A DNA stretch of 64,000 bases from Candidatus Rokuibacteriota bacterium (GTDB taxonomy: Bacteria; Methylomirabilota; Methylomirabilia; Rokubacteriales; CSP1-6): NCBI GenBank assembly GCA_016188005.1, contig JACPIQ010000008.1:1-64000 (forward strand), written 5' to 3'. The position numbers were made by a program, and so were the translations under genes. The notes beneath the pieces are model-generated. The model saw only the letters and a list, made by a program, of their open reading frames with translations, was not told the origin of the DNA and ran no database searches. Below, one piece after another: positions 32,087-41,551 of the stretch; the stretch's first letter is position 1, and every line of letters begins with the position of its first letter.

Positions 32087-33964
32087 CTAGGGTCGCGTCG
32101 CCACGAAGGCGCGGTGCCACAGCTCGAAGACGAGCAGGCACCAGAGCCGCTGCAGGTACTCGGGCCGCGCGGTCTCACGGTAGAGCGCGAACAGCGACTC
32201 CACCGCGGGACGGCGGAGGAGACCGTGCGCGAGCGCGCCGTCGGCGAGAAGGTGGTCGTGAAGGTAGCCGCCGAGCCCATCGCGGAACCACGCGGCGATC
32301 GGCACGGCGAACCCCTGCTTGCTGCGGAACAGCACCTCGCGGGGCACGAGATCGGTGAGGGCACGCTTCAGGAGGTACTTCGTCGCGGTCCCGCGCAGGC
32401 GCTGGCCCGGAGGCAGTGCCGCCGCGAACTCGACCAGCTCGTGGTCGAGCAGGGGCACGCGAGCCTCGATCGAATGCGCCATGCTCATCCGGTCGACCTT
32501 GGTGAGGATGTCTCCGGGAAGGTAGCTCTTGAGATCGAGATACTGCAGGCGCGACGGGAAGCCGAGGGTGGCGCCGCGCGCGACGTGGGGCGCGAGCGCG
32601 TCCTCGACCTCGGGGAGCCCGCCGAGGACGTCCGTCGACACGAGCCGGCGCACGGCCGCCGGACGGAAATGGGACACGCTGTCCAGGTAGCGCTCGGTCC
32701 GCGGCAGCGAGACGTTAAAGAGGTAGTTCTTGCCGCGCGTCCCCTCGGGGAGGGTATCGCTCAGCCGCCGCACGAGGCTGCCCGCGCCAACGCGGGAGAG
32801 GGCATCCCAGCCGCGACGGCGGCGATCAACAACGTAGCGGTCGTAGCCCGCGAACAGCTCGTCGCCGCCGTCACCCGAGAGCACGACCTTGACGTGCTCG
32901 CGGGCGAGCCGCGAGACGAAGTAGGTCGGGATGGCGGAGGGGTCGGCGAACGGCTCGTCGAAGTGCTCGACGATGCGCGCCAGCAGGTCGAGGCTCTGCG
33001 GCTCGACGACGAGCTCGTGATGCTCGGTGGCGAAGCGCGCCGAGACGAGACGAGCCCACGGAAGCTCGTTGAATGACGGTTCCGCGAAGCCGATCGAGAA
33101 GGTCTTGACGGACCGGCCCAGCTCGGCGGCCATCAGCGCGACGACGGCGCTCGAGTCGATGCCGCCCGAGAGGAAGGCGCCAAGAGGCACGTCGCTGACG
33201 AGATGGCTCCGCACGCTGTCGGCCAGGCGCTCGCGCAGCTCTTCGGGCCGCCAGGCTCCAGGCGCTTGACGTGAGGCCTCGAAGAACGGCACCGGGTCCC
33301 AGTAAGCGTGGACCTCCGGCGCGGTCCCCGGCGCCGCCACGAGCACGTGGCCAGGCGGCAGCTTCCTGACACGCCGGAAGATCGAGAGCGGGTCGGGCAC
33401 GTAGCCGTAGCGCAGGTAGGCGCAGAGCGCCTCGACGTCGACCGTCCGCTCGAAGCCCGGAACGCGGAGGATGGACTTCAGCTCGGAGCCGAACACGAGG
33501 CCGGCGGGCGTCTCGGCGTAGTAGAGGGGCTTGATCCCGAGGCGGTCGCGGGCGAGGACCAAGCGTCCGGCCCGCGCATCCCACAGCGCGAAGGCGAACA
33601 TCCCACGAAGCCGCTCGACACAGTGCCGTCCGCGATCCTCGAAGAGGTGGACGAGGACCTCCGTGTCCGACGTCGTCGCGAAGCTGTGGCCGCGGTCGAG
33701 CAGCTCGTGGGTCAGCTGGCGGTAGTTGTAGATCTCGCCGTTGAACACCACCTGCAGGCGGCCGTCCTCGCTTCCGATCGGCTGGTGGCCCGTCTTGAGG
33801 TCGATGATGCTGAGGCGCCGCATGCCGAGCCCGATGCCACGGCTGACGAAGAAGCCCTCGTCGTCGGGACCGCGGTGACGGATGACGTCGCCCATCGCGC
33901 GGAGCACGGCGGCGTCGGGTGTGCGCGTACGGTCGGCCATGAGGACGCCGAAGATCCCGCACAT
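32087..33964 (-). CDS. asnB: Glutamine-dependent amidotransferase (asparagine synthase-like), second copy
   Basis: A 625-residue enzyme with Cys2 (MCGIFG), VFNGEIYN, TTSDTEVLV, PP-loop LSGGIDSS near residues 265-272 and SGDGGDELFAGYDRY near 365. It shares the domain order of the gene at 22833 but differs clearly in sequence, so the two probably amidate different substrates. Sits 2 bases after a methyltransferase. In EPS and O-antigen loci such enzymes often form uronamides; that role is inferred. Confidence 0.9.
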   Translation of the reverse strand: MCGIFGVLMADRTRTPDAAVLRAMGDVIRHRGPDDEGFFVSRGIGLGMRRLSIIDLKTGHQPIGSEDGRLQVVFNGEIYNYRQLTHELLDRGHSFATTSDTEVLVHLFEDRGRHCVERLRGMFAFALWDARAGRLVLARDRLGIKPLYYAETPAGLVFGSELKSILRVPGFERTVDVEALCAYLRYGYVPDPLSIFRRVRKLPPGHVLVAAPGTAPEVHAYWDPVPFFEASRQAPGAWRPEELRERLADSVRSHLVSDVPLGAFLSGGIDSSAVVALMAAELGRSVKTFSIGFAEPSFNELPWARLVSARFATEHHELVVEPQSLDLLARIVEHFDEPFADPSAIPTYFVSRLAREHVKVVLSGDGGDELFAGYDRYVVDRRRRGWDALSRVGAGSLVRRLSDTLPEGTRGKNYLFNVSLPRTERYLDSVSHFRPAAVRRLVSTDVLGGLPEVEDALAPHVARGATLGFPSRLQYLDLKSYLPGDILTKVDRMSMAHSIEARVPLLDHELVEFAAALPPGQRLRGTATKYLLKRALTDLVPREVLFRSKQGFAVPIAAWFRDGLGGYLHDHLLADGALAHGLLRRPAVESLFALYRETARPEYLQRLWCLLVFELWHRAFVATRP

Positions 33965-33966
33965 GA

Positions 33967-34575
33967 TCAGGTTCGCCGGAGCCGCACGTGCACGAACACG
34001 GGCACGCCCAGGAACGGGGGCCCGTGCACCGCGCGGGCCACGGCGAGGCCCTGGCACGCGAAGTACCGCCGGAGGCGCGGCAGTGTCTGGTAGATAGTGT
34101 CCCCCACGCGGCGCGTGCCCGTCAACGCGTACAGCCAGGTGTTGAGCAGAGTGCGGAGCGCGTAGATCCGCCGCCGAAGTGAAGGTGACGTGACCAGGTA
34201 CGCCAGGTAGTACCCCGCCCCATGCACCGACAGCTCGCACTCGCCGCCTGGTCGCAGGACGCGCGCGATCTCGGCTACGGCCCGGGCCTCGTCGGTGTAC
34301 GGGAGCACTACCTTGCTGACGACACCGTCGAAGGCGCCCGTCCGGAAGGGGAGCTCCTCGCCGCGGGCGACCAGTGCGCCGAGGCCGGCGGCGGCGGCGG
34401 CCGCGACCGCCCGCCGGTCTATGTCCACGCCGACCGTCCAACATCCCCGGGTTCGCAGCGCCCGCATCTGGTCGCCCGAGCCGAGGCCGAGATCCAGCAC
34501 GCGCGCGCCCCGCGCGAACACCGTGTGATCGTAGTTGGCCACCAGGTAACCGTACCAGGTGTCTGTCCAATGCAC
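33967..34575 (-). CDS. Small SAM-dependent methyltransferase
   Basis: A 202-residue protein. ARVLDLGLGSGDQMRALRTR near residues 25-44 is motif I, TVGVDIDRRAVA motif II, LPFRTGAFDGVVSKVVLPYT motif post-II and RVLRPGGECELSVHGAGYYL motif III. The start is GTG 34575, two bases after the flippase stop, with GGAGGA 9 bases upstream. Context suggests methylation of a glycan or its lipid carrier-linked unit. Confidence 0.85.
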   Translation of the reverse strand: MHWTDTWYGYLVANYDHTVFARGARVLDLGLGSGDQMRALRTRGCWTVGVDIDRRAVAAAAAAGLGALVARGEELPFRTGAFDGVVSKVVLPYTDEARAVAEIARVLRPGGECELSVHGAGYYLAYLVTSPSLRRRIYALRTLLNTWLYALTGTRRVGDTIYQTLPRLRRYFACQGLAVARAVHGPPFLGVPVFVHVRLRRT

Positions 34576-34577
34576 GG

Positions 34578-36119
34578 CTAGTGGTCCTCCGCTGCCCCCG
34601 CAGCCAGTGCGCGGCCCTCGACGACGGGCACGCCTCGCGTAGCGGCCCGCGACGCCCCGCGCAGGCCGGCGATGCTCGCTCGGAGCGCCGCGATCCGGTC
34701 CCCGTACCCGCCGGGAAGCGAGAGAGAGCGGAGCGCGAGTAAACCGAGGGCCGCGAGCAACGCCATCCGGAGCGCCAGGGAGACGATGGCGGGCTCCCTG
34801 GGAACCCACTGCGCGACCACGAGCAGTGCAGCCGCGTACACCAGGAGCCGCAGTGGGCGCCGGGCCTTGAAGTCGATCCTGTGGACGCGCTGCGATACCC
34901 AGTAGGTCATGATCACCTCGACGGCGGCGGTGGCCGCGCGGGCGAGCGCGGCGCCAGAGGCGCCGAGCCGCGGCACGAGGAGGAGGTTCGCGCCGACGTT
35001 CAGTCCGCAGAGCGCGGCCGCGATCAGACCCATGAGCCAGGTTCGGTTCGTCACGAGGATCGCTGTCTTGAACGGCTCGACGACGCCGGCGAGGACGTAG
35101 CACAGCACCAGGAGGGGAACGATGTCGGCGGCGGGCCAGAACGCCGGAGGCGTGAGCACGCGGATCGCGTCGCCGACGAAGAGGCAGAGCGTGAAGCCCG
35201 CGAGCACCAGCACGATGACGACCGCCTCGAACATCCGCGGGAAGAGCCGGGCGGCGCGTGCGTCGCGGCCCACCTCGAACTGCAGCGGCTCCCACACCTG
35301 GCGCAGTGGCTGGACGACAAGGAGCAGGATGACGGTCCCGAAACGGCTGGCGAGCGAGTAGATGCCAACGTCGGCGAGCGAGCCGTACCACGCCACGAAC
35401 AGCCGGTCGGCGAGGTTGACGACGAACCAGCCCGCCAGCGCCGGCAGCGTTGGCGCCCCATAACGTACCAGTCGGGCGAGAGCGTCCCTCGCGAGGGTGG
35501 CGCCGACGGCGCGCAGTGTGCGGCCCCCGAGCACGGCAAAGAGCAGCCCCCGGATGATGATGTTGCCCCAGAGGACACCGTCGACGCCCCATCCGAGCCC
35601 GACGATGAACACCACGTTCAAGACGACCGTGAGGACCAGCTCGACGAGGGAAGCCTTCACCACGACCGCAGGGGCCTTCACGGCACGGAAGTACGCCAGG
35701 GGGATCTCCAGGCAGTTCGACAGGAAGAGCCCGACCAGGCCGAGCCTGACGTAGTGCGCGAACTCCCCGCTGCCGAACGTCAGTGCCGCCAGCGGTCCCG
35801 CCGCCGTGAAGGCGAGGCCGGCGCCGAGCGCGGTCACCCCCGCGGAGAAGAACAGGCCCGTGCTGATGACCTCGGGATGCGCCTCGCCGGCTTCGTCCCG
35901 GTAATGGCGGATGACGGCCGTGCTCATTCCAAAGCCCACGAAGATGCCCACGAGGTGGATGGTGGTCGTCACCATCTCGAGGACCCCGTAGTCCGCCGGT
36001 GTCAGGTAGCGCGTGTACACGGGCACCAACAGGAAGCCGACGACGCGGCTGGCCATTGCCCCCGCGCTATAGACGGCCCAGTGCCGGACCATCTCCCGGA
36101 TCGACGCGCCTCGGCTCAT
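34578..36119 (-). CDS. wzx: Wzx-type oligosaccharide flippase
   Basis: A 513-residue membrane protein with 12-14 predicted helices. The start AVYSAGAMASRVVGFLLVPV with YTRYLTPADYGVLE is the diagnostic opening of MATE/polysaccharide-transporter flippases. It would move lipid-linked repeat units across the inner membrane. It overlaps the polymerase gene by 4 bases (ATGA), a common Wzx/Wzy pairing. The soluble C-terminal tail (about 40 residues, Ala/Arg-rich) is a little longer than usual. Confidence 0.9.
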   Translation of the reverse strand: MSRGASIREMVRHWAVYSAGAMASRVVGFLLVPVYTRYLTPADYGVLEMVTTTIHLVGIFVGFGMSTAVIRHYRDEAGEAHPEVISTGLFFSAGVTALGAGLAFTAAGPLAALTFGSGEFAHYVRLGLVGLFLSNCLEIPLAYFRAVKAPAVVVKASLVELVLTVVLNVVFIVGLGWGVDGVLWGNIIIRGLLFAVLGGRTLRAVGATLARDALARLVRYGAPTLPALAGWFVVNLADRLFVAWYGSLADVGIYSLASRFGTVILLLVVQPLRQVWEPLQFEVGRDARAARLFPRMFEAVVIVLVLAGFTLCLFVGDAIRVLTPPAFWPAADIVPLLVLCYVLAGVVEPFKTAILVTNRTWLMGLIAAALCGLNVGANLLLVPRLGASGAALARAATAAVEVIMTYWVSQRVHRIDFKARRPLRLLVYAAALLVVAQWVPREPAIVSLALRMALLAALGLLALRSLSLPGGYGDRIAALRASIAGLRGASRAATRGVPVVEGRALAAGAAEDH

Positions 36120-37399
36120 ACCGATGCCGCCGTCGCCGCGACGACGCGCCGGGCGATGCGCTGGAACGCCACCGCGAAGCCGGCGACGTAGTAGAGGTAG
36201 AAGTTGTAGGCGACCGGGGCGAAGATGCCACCGACGAGGAAGCCGTAGAGGGACAGCTCGATGCCCAACCCGAGGCCGACGAGCGCCCGCGCCTCGGGGA
36301 TCCCGGCGAGCTCGCGGAGCGCGCGCCGGAGGCCGGTCACCACCTTCCAGCACAGGAGCACGAAGACGACGAAGCCAGCGACGCCCAACTCGGAGCCGAC
36401 CTGCAGGTACATGTCGTGGACGGGCGACCAGCCGAAACCCCCTTCCGCGAGGGCCACCTCGTTCATCCCGACGCCGACGCCGAGGAGAGGGTGCTGGAAC
36501 ATCAGCAGGAACGCGTTCTGCATCCCCTCCCAGCGCGCTGTCGACGAGCCGCTGAGGTCGGCGCTCGCGTCGAAGATCGCGTAGATCCGGCTCGCGTACC
36601 CGGCGGGCGCGATGGCGAACACGACGCCGGCGACGGCGGCAACCGCGAACATTGCGCCGACGCCCGCCCTCTTCACGAGCCGCGCCGTCGCCACGAGCGC
36701 CATCGCCGCCAGATCGAGGAACCCGGCGCGAGAGAAGCTGACCATGATCCCGAACAGCATCAGCAGCATCGTCGGCAGCAGGACGATCCGGGCGACCACC
36801 GAGCGCGACCACAGGAAGAGGCCGAGGGCGAGCGGCAGCAGCAGGTTGAGCGTCAGCGCGAAGTCGTTCGGGTTCATGGTGAGGCCAGAGGTGTAGCCGA
36901 CGATGCGGGTCGTGCCCTCCAGGAACTGGCCGGACAGGAACGCGTAGATGCCGGTGATCGAGATGACGACCGAGCAGCCGATCATGAGCCGGAGGATCCG
37001 GCCGAGCCGCGACGGCGTGGTGAGGGTGTTGGCCAAGAGCAGGAAGATGATCACCGACTTCGAGTACTTGTCCAGGACGTGAGCGAGGCTGCCACCCGGC
37101 CACGTGGAGAGGGGGACCGACAGCACGGCCAGGGCGACGAGCCACAGCACCAGGCGGATCTCCGGCGTGACGATCGTGATCGGCTGCCGCGGCCCTCGAT
37201 TGCCGCGGTAGGAGACGATCGCGAGCGCGCCGGACACCCACGCCAGCCGCAGCTCCCCCAGTTGGGGAACGATGGCCTGCGGGGTGACGAGCAGGACGAA
37301 GGTGAAGAACATCAGGCAGCGGAAGGCGAACTCCCCGCCGGTCTGCGGGGACACCGGCGCCCGGACGGCGTGCGCGGCGGCGGGAGCGCTACCGGTCAT
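36116..37399 (-). CDS. wzy: O-antigen ligase/Wzy-type polymerase
   Basis: A 427-residue membrane protein with about 11 hydrophobic helices. The large periplasmic loop has the family blocks FSRAGFLDL before it and MFQHPLLGVGVGMNE, then PVHDMYLQVGSELGVAGFVV (the H-N/D and E-x-G pattern of Wzy_C). It would polymerise repeat units at the periplasmic face, alongside the adjacent Wzx and the chain-length protein at 46060. The start overlaps the preceding deacetylase gene end by 11 bases. Confidence 0.88.
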   Translation of the reverse strand: MTGSAPAAAHAVRAPVSPQTGGEFAFRCLMFFTFVLLVTPQAIVPQLGELRLAWVSGALAIVSYRGNRGPRQPITIVTPEIRLVLWLVALAVLSVPLSTWPGGSLAHVLDKYSKSVIIFLLLANTLTTPSRLGRILRLMIGCSVVISITGIYAFLSGQFLEGTTRIVGYTSGLTMNPNDFALTLNLLLPLALGLFLWSRSVVARIVLLPTMLLMLFGIMVSFSRAGFLDLAAMALVATARLVKRAGVGAMFAVAAVAGVVFAIAPAGYASRIYAIFDASADLSGSSTARWEGMQNAFLLMFQHPLLGVGVGMNEVALAEGGFGWSPVHDMYLQVGSELGVAGFVVFVLLCWKVVTGLRRALRELAGIPEARALVGLGLGIELSLYGFLVGGIFAPVAYNFYLYYVAGFAVAFQRIARRVVAATAASV

Positions 37400-38585
37400 G
37401 ACCGTGCCCTGGCACCACGACCGCCTCGCGGTTCAGGTACGGCGGGATCCGGAAGTCCCTGAACCGGCCCGGGTCGCCGTCGTGGCCTGCCTCGGCCGCC
37501 TTGACGACGTTGTAGAGCTCGCGGGCGGTGACGTAGTGGAGGCGGTAGCCTGGCCGGTCGCGGAATCGCGCCTCGATGTGGGCGTGGAGCTGCTCGGCGT
37601 CATCGCCGAGCAGCGCGCCGAAATGCCGCTCCTCGGCGCCGTGACACGAGACCTTCACGACGATCCACTCCGGCCGCCCGGCCACGTGCACGTGCTGGCG
37701 GACCCAGCGCCGCACGCGCTCCGGCGTGCCGGGGTAGCGCCTCATGATTTCGGCGTTGTCGACGCCGGGCAGGAGACCGAACCTTCTCCGCCGCCAGTCG
37801 AGCGCTAGTGGTCCCTGGATGATCAGGAGGCCCTCCCGGTCGGTCATGCCTACGCGGGCTCTCACGCCCCGGTCGTGTGACCTGGGCGCCGTGGGATCGT
37901 CGACGGCGTAGTAGATGGCATTGATCGTGCGGGTCTGGCTCACCGCAGGTGCCGTCGGCATGCTGAAATCCGCGAAGCACCCGGTCTCCCGGAGGACGTC
38001 CAGCTCGTTGTCGACGCCGCACCAGCGCGGATCCCCCATGGAGTTGTCGAGCGCCATGTTCCCGTGGATGAAGCCGTAGGTGACCAGGCCGGGCTCGCCG
38101 CGGGTGACGAGCGCCCCGTGTCTGCCGAAGTTCTCGACCGCCGTCTGGATGCGCTCCCGTAGCGTCGCCGAGGTGTCGTAGTGGTGATGCAGGTGCAGCT
38201 CCACCTCGCCGAGCCCCTGCCGGGCGAACGTCGTCAGAGCCTCGAGATACTCCGCCCGGTATTGCTCGCCCGGGAAGAACCACGTGTGCTGGGGCGGCAC
38301 CCCGTCAGAGTCCCTGTGGCGCGCGGTTAGCTTTGGATAGCGCTCGAGCCAGGCCTCCACCTGCTCCGGTCGGGTCGGCTCGAAGTGATCGACGAAGCAG
38401 AAGAGCACGTGGACAGCGCGACCATCTCGAGGTCGGGGCGGTCGGCGGGTGACCGCCTGGAGCAGGCACGGAGCGAGCCACCGGCCGACGTGCTTGCCGG
38501 GCCACATCATGGAGCCTGCGCGGCGATGGAGCCCGCGCAGCGCGACAGCGGGCGCAAGCCGGCGGCAGCGAGGGGAAGCAGCCAT
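37389..38585 (-). CDS. Polysaccharide deacetylase-like protein
   Basis: About 398 residues. LFCFVDHFEPTRPEQVEAWL replaces the usual NodB start, VELHLHHHYDTSATL gives a His cluster likely to bind metal, and ITAR-like later strands (IHGNMALDNS, VGMTDREGLLIIQGP, VKVSCHGAE) follow. It resembles a divergent polysaccharide-deacetylase subgroup seen in EPS islands. ATG 38585 is used; the inner MMWPGKH start is possible, and neither has a good ribosome site. The catalytic competence cannot be judged by eye. Confidence 0.7.
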   Translation of the reverse strand: MAASPRCRRLAPAVALRGLHRRAGSMMWPGKHVGRWLAPCLLQAVTRRPPRPRDGRAVHVLFCFVDHFEPTRPEQVEAWLERYPKLTARHRDSDGVPPQHTWFFPGEQYRAEYLEALTTFARQGLGEVELHLHHHYDTSATLRERIQTAVENFGRHGALVTRGEPGLVTYGFIHGNMALDNSMGDPRWCGVDNELDVLRETGCFADFSMPTAPAVSQTRTINAIYYAVDDPTAPRSHDRGVRARVGMTDREGLLIIQGPLALDWRRRRFGLLPGVDNAEIMRRYPGTPERVRRWVRQHVHVAGRPEWIVVKVSCHGAEERHFGALLGDDAEQLHAHIEARFRDRPGYRLHYVTARELYNVVKAAEAGHDGDPGRFRDFRIPPYLNREAVVVPGHGHDR

Positions 38586-38597
38586 GTGTTCATGGCG

Positions 38598-39533
38598 CTA
38601 GGCCTTGACCCCCCGCATGCAGATCGCGATCTCGAGAACGTCGATGTCGACGAACCCGGCAGTCTTGAACCAGCGGAAGACTTCGGGATACGTGAGCTTG
38701 AACTGGTACTTCGGCGTGTACCAGTCGAAGGTGTTCAGCCAGCGCCACCGCCAGTTCGGATGCGGGCTGACCGGCAGGAGCGTCTGCAGGACCCGGCCCA
38801 GGACCGGCAGACGATAGGGGTAATAGAGGGGTATCGCGAGCGCCGACATCCAGTACATGACGGGCAACGGAAGCCGCGTCGCCACGCGCCGGATGACGTC
38901 CGAGGAGTGGCGCGCCAGGCCGATCGCGGGGTACACATAGATCGCCATCTGCCCGCCCCGCCTGATCGTCTGGGCGACCTTGTTGAAGGCCAACGCGGGA
39001 TCGGGCGTATGGTGCAGGACACCGATTGAAAAGGCGACCTGGAACGTCCCAGGGCGGAACGGCATCGCGAACAGGTCCGCCTGGACGAGGTGAACGCGCT
39101 CCCGGCGGCCGACGTTCTCGAACGCGCTGTCCACCGCGCTCGTAAGGTCCACGCCGACGACCTCGCCGCCCCAGTGCGATACCACATCCGCGTATCTTCC
39201 AGCGCCGACACCGGCATCCAGCACCAGCGCGCCCTCGATGTCGGGCCGCGTCCAGCCGGTCTGCTCGCGGAACGCGTCCTCCGACTCCGAGGTGCGGTTA
39301 GCGGCGTCGAGCTGGACGGCCTTGAATAGGCTCCATTCGTAGCCGAAGCTCTCCGCATAGCGGCCGTTCTGGACGAATCGGGGAACACCACCGCGGATGG
39401 GATACCGGGCGTCACACGGCGGGCACGTGAGCATGCCATCCATGATCTCGGTTCCGTTCGTCGTCGCCTCGGCCAGGTCGAGCTGGCCGGTGCAACGGGG
39501 ACAGACAAGGAACTCGGTGGCTCGCGACTTCAC
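38598..39533 (-). CDS. Zinc-ribbon plus SAM methyltransferase, second copy
   Basis: A 311-residue protein with a Trm112-like ribbon (CPRCTGQL at residue 11 and CPPCDARY near 37). Its SAM domain has GALVLDAGVGAGRYADVV, VGVDLTSAVDSA, GTFQVAFSIGVLHHTPDP. A hydrophobic segment (MYWMSALAIPLYYPYR) precedes a family-specific end. Same architecture as 24698-25660, so an old duplication within the locus is likely. Flanked by a phosphodiesterase-like gene and a deacetylase-like gene with short gaps. Confidence 0.87.
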   Translation of the reverse strand: MKSRATEFLVCPRCTGQLDLAEATTNGTEIMDGMLTCPPCDARYPIRGGVPRFVQNGRYAESFGYEWSLFKAVQLDAANRTSESEDAFREQTGWTRPDIEGALVLDAGVGAGRYADVVSHWGGEVVGVDLTSAVDSAFENVGRRERVHLVQADLFAMPFRPGTFQVAFSIGVLHHTPDPALAFNKVAQTIRRGGQMAIYVYPAIGLARHSSDVIRRVATRLPLPVMYWMSALAIPLYYPYRLPVLGRVLQTLLPVSPHPNWRWRWLNTFDWYTPKYQFKLTYPEVFRWFKTAGFVDIDVLEIAICMRGVKA

Positions 39534-39555
39534 TGCCCGACAGTGGCTCCGCGGC

Positions 39556-40947
39556 TCATCCCGTGAAGACCCCGCCTTCCATCTCTCCGGGCACCTCGAG
39601 CCCCATCAGCGTCAGCAGCGTCGGTGCGACGTCCATGAGTTGGCGTCCGTCCATCCGCCTTCCCCCCTGCCGGCCGTTGGCATTCCAGAGGATGAAGATG
39701 CCGTGCTGCGCGTGGTTGGCGTCGTCGGGCCCGGTGTCGTTGTCGAACGTGTGAACCCGCCCGATCCCGACGCTGCCCACCGAGCGCCAGCGGAGATCGT
39801 CGAAGTAGATCATGAGGTCCGGCGCGATGCCGTTGACCTCGGCGTACACGTCCTCCGGCCGCACGACGCGGGTCTCGAGCGGCCGGCCCAGGTGATCGGG
39901 AATCGCCCCGAGTCTCGCGCGCAGCTCGTCCCTGACCGCCTCGTAGCGCTCGGGCGGGACGAGCCCCTCGGGCTCGCGCCCCCGCACGTTGAGCGAGAGC
40001 CGGCCGTAATAGCCGCCCTCGCCCCACGCGGTGGTCCGCGGCCAGTCGACCATCTCGGGCTTGAGCGGCGCCGGCTGGGCCGGACGGTCGCGGAGCACGA
40101 GGTACCCCTCCCGGATAAGCCACTCGTTGAGACAGATGCCGCCCGCCATGCCCTTCGCACCGTGGTCGGAGACCACGAGCACGGCGGTGTCCTCGTCCAG
40201 CAGCGCGAGGAGCTCGGCGATCTGACTGTCGAGATACACGTAGTAGTCACGGATGGCGTGCTCGAGCGGGTTGCCCGGCACGTGCTTGGGATGGTCGGGG
40301 TCCATGTACTTCCAGAAGCCGTGGTGGATGCGGTCGATGCCCATCTCGACCATCATGAAGAAGTCCCAAGGTTTCGTGCGGAGCGCGTGACGCGCGAGTC
40401 GGAACCTCTTCTCCGTCATGTCGTAGATCTGGCGGAGGATGTTCGGCTTGTCGTCGCTCCGGAAGCCCTCGACATCGAAACGGTACGTGCCGACTAGCCC
40501 CTCGACCTCGCTCTTGAACGAGGCGGGATACGTGTACTGGACCTGGTCGCTCGGTGTCAGGAAGCACGTCACCATGTGGCCGTGAACGGGCTTTGGCGGG
40601 TAGGTCTGGGGGACACCGATCAGGACAACGGGCCGCCCGGCCGTCGAGCAGTGATCCCACACCGTCGGCTCCTTCACGGCGAGCGAGTTCGCGAGGGCCA
40701 GGCCCTTGTAGGAGTGGTCGGTGCGATTACGGAACCCATAGAAACCGAGCCGGCCGGGGCTCTTGCTCGTCATCATCGAAGACCATGCGGGCACGGTGAT
40801 CGGTGGATCGCAGCTTCGGAGTTCGCCCCAGACGCCCTCGCGCATGAGCTTGCCGAGCGTGGGAAGCCGATCGCGCCAGCGGTCGAACACGAGCTGCGGC
40901 GTGGCGCAATCCAGACCGAGGACGAGGACCTTCTTCGCGTGAGTCAC
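39556..40947 (-). CDS. Type I phosphodiesterase/alkaline-phosphatase-superfamily protein
   Basis: A 463-residue protein. VLVLGLDCATPQLVFDRW carries the first metal-binding Asp; PPITVPAWSSMMTSKSPG provides Thr as nucleophile. DRIHHGFWKYMDPDH, VLVVSDHGAKGM and QHGIFILWNANG give the remaining Asp/His metal ligands. Lengths and motifs fit the nucleotide pyrophosphatase/phosphodiesterase group frequently found in archaeal and bacterial glycan loci. No signal peptide, so probably cytoplasmic. Substrate not known; a lipid phosphate or sugar nucleotide is possible. Confidence 0.85.
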   Translation of the reverse strand: MTHAKKVLVLGLDCATPQLVFDRWRDRLPTLGKLMREGVWGELRSCDPPITVPAWSSMMTSKSPGRLGFYGFRNRTDHSYKGLALANSLAVKEPTVWDHCSTAGRPVVLIGVPQTYPPKPVHGHMVTCFLTPSDQVQYTYPASFKSEVEGLVGTYRFDVEGFRSDDKPNILRQIYDMTEKRFRLARHALRTKPWDFFMMVEMGIDRIHHGFWKYMDPDHPKHVPGNPLEHAIRDYYVYLDSQIAELLALLDEDTAVLVVSDHGAKGMAGGICLNEWLIREGYLVLRDRPAQPAPLKPEMVDWPRTTAWGEGGYYGRLSLNVRGREPEGLVPPERYEAVRDELRARLGAIPDHLGRPLETRVVRPEDVYAEVNGIAPDLMIYFDDLRWRSVGSVGIGRVHTFDNDTGPDDANHAQHGIFILWNANGRQGGRRMDGRQLMDVAPTLLTLMGLEVPGEMEGGVFTG

Positions 40948-40974
40948 CAGCAGTATCTGCCTCTCTGAACCAAG

Positions 40975-41511
40975 CTACAGTGCGAGGTATCCGAGCCGGT
41001 CCAGCGCGGCCAGGATCTTCTGGACGCTCTCGTCGAGGCTCTCCTGTCCGGTCTCGACCGCGACCTCGGGGGATACCGGCGGCTCGTACGGGTCGGAGAC
41101 GCCGGTGAAGTTCGGCAAGCCTCCCGAGAGGGCTTTCCTGTACAGCCCTTTCACGTCGCGGCGGATGCATTCCTCCAGCGGGCAGTCGACGTAGACCTCG
41201 ACGAAATCACCGATCTCTGCGCGCGCCTCGTTCCGGATCTCGCGATAGGGGGAGATGGCGGCCGTTATCGCGACGACCCCGTGACCAGCGAGGAGCTTGG
41301 CCACGTACGCGATCCGCCGAATGTTCTCGTCGCGGTCGGCCTTGCTGAAACCCAAGCCCCGCGTGAGCCGGAGCCGAACCTCGTCGCCATCGAGCACTTC
41401 CACCGGACGGTCGCGACGCAGCAGCTCCTTTTCCAGGGCCCGCGCGAGGGTGCTCTTGCCGGCGCTGGGGAGGCCGGTGAACCAGACGACGAAGCCACGG
41501 CTGTGTGCCAT
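40975..41511 (-). CDS. cysC: Adenylylsulfate (APS) kinase
   Basis: A 178-residue enzyme making PAPS, the activated sulfate donor. [17 protein letters not shown] near residues 9-25 is the P-loop; [20 protein letters not shown] and DRDENIRRI match CysC blocks (DGDxVR with Glu in place of the usual Asn), followed by [10 protein letters not shown] and [20 protein letters not shown] 41511 is chosen because longer starts overlap the glycosyltransferase. Neither ATP sulfurylase nor a recognisable sulfotransferase is present in the window, so its product must be used by an enzyme elsewhere or one I did not identify. Confidence 0.92.
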   Translation of the reverse strand: MAHSRGFVVWFTGLPSAGKSTLARALEKELLRRDRPVEVLDGDEVRLRLTRGLGFSKADRDENIRRIAYVAKLLAGHGVVAITAAISPYREIRNEARAEIGDFVEVYVDCPLEECIRRDVKGLYRKALSGGLPNFTGVSDPYEPPVSPEVAVETGQESLDESVQKILAALDRLGYLAL

Positions 41512-41551
41512 CAGGCGGATCTGTCTGTCGCCCTCGTCTACCACGTGGGGC

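Noticed and set aside
34881-37462. Long plus-strand frames rich in Glu, Arg, His and Asp
   Set aside because: Antisense to the flippase and polymerase genes; typical GC-rich shadow composition.
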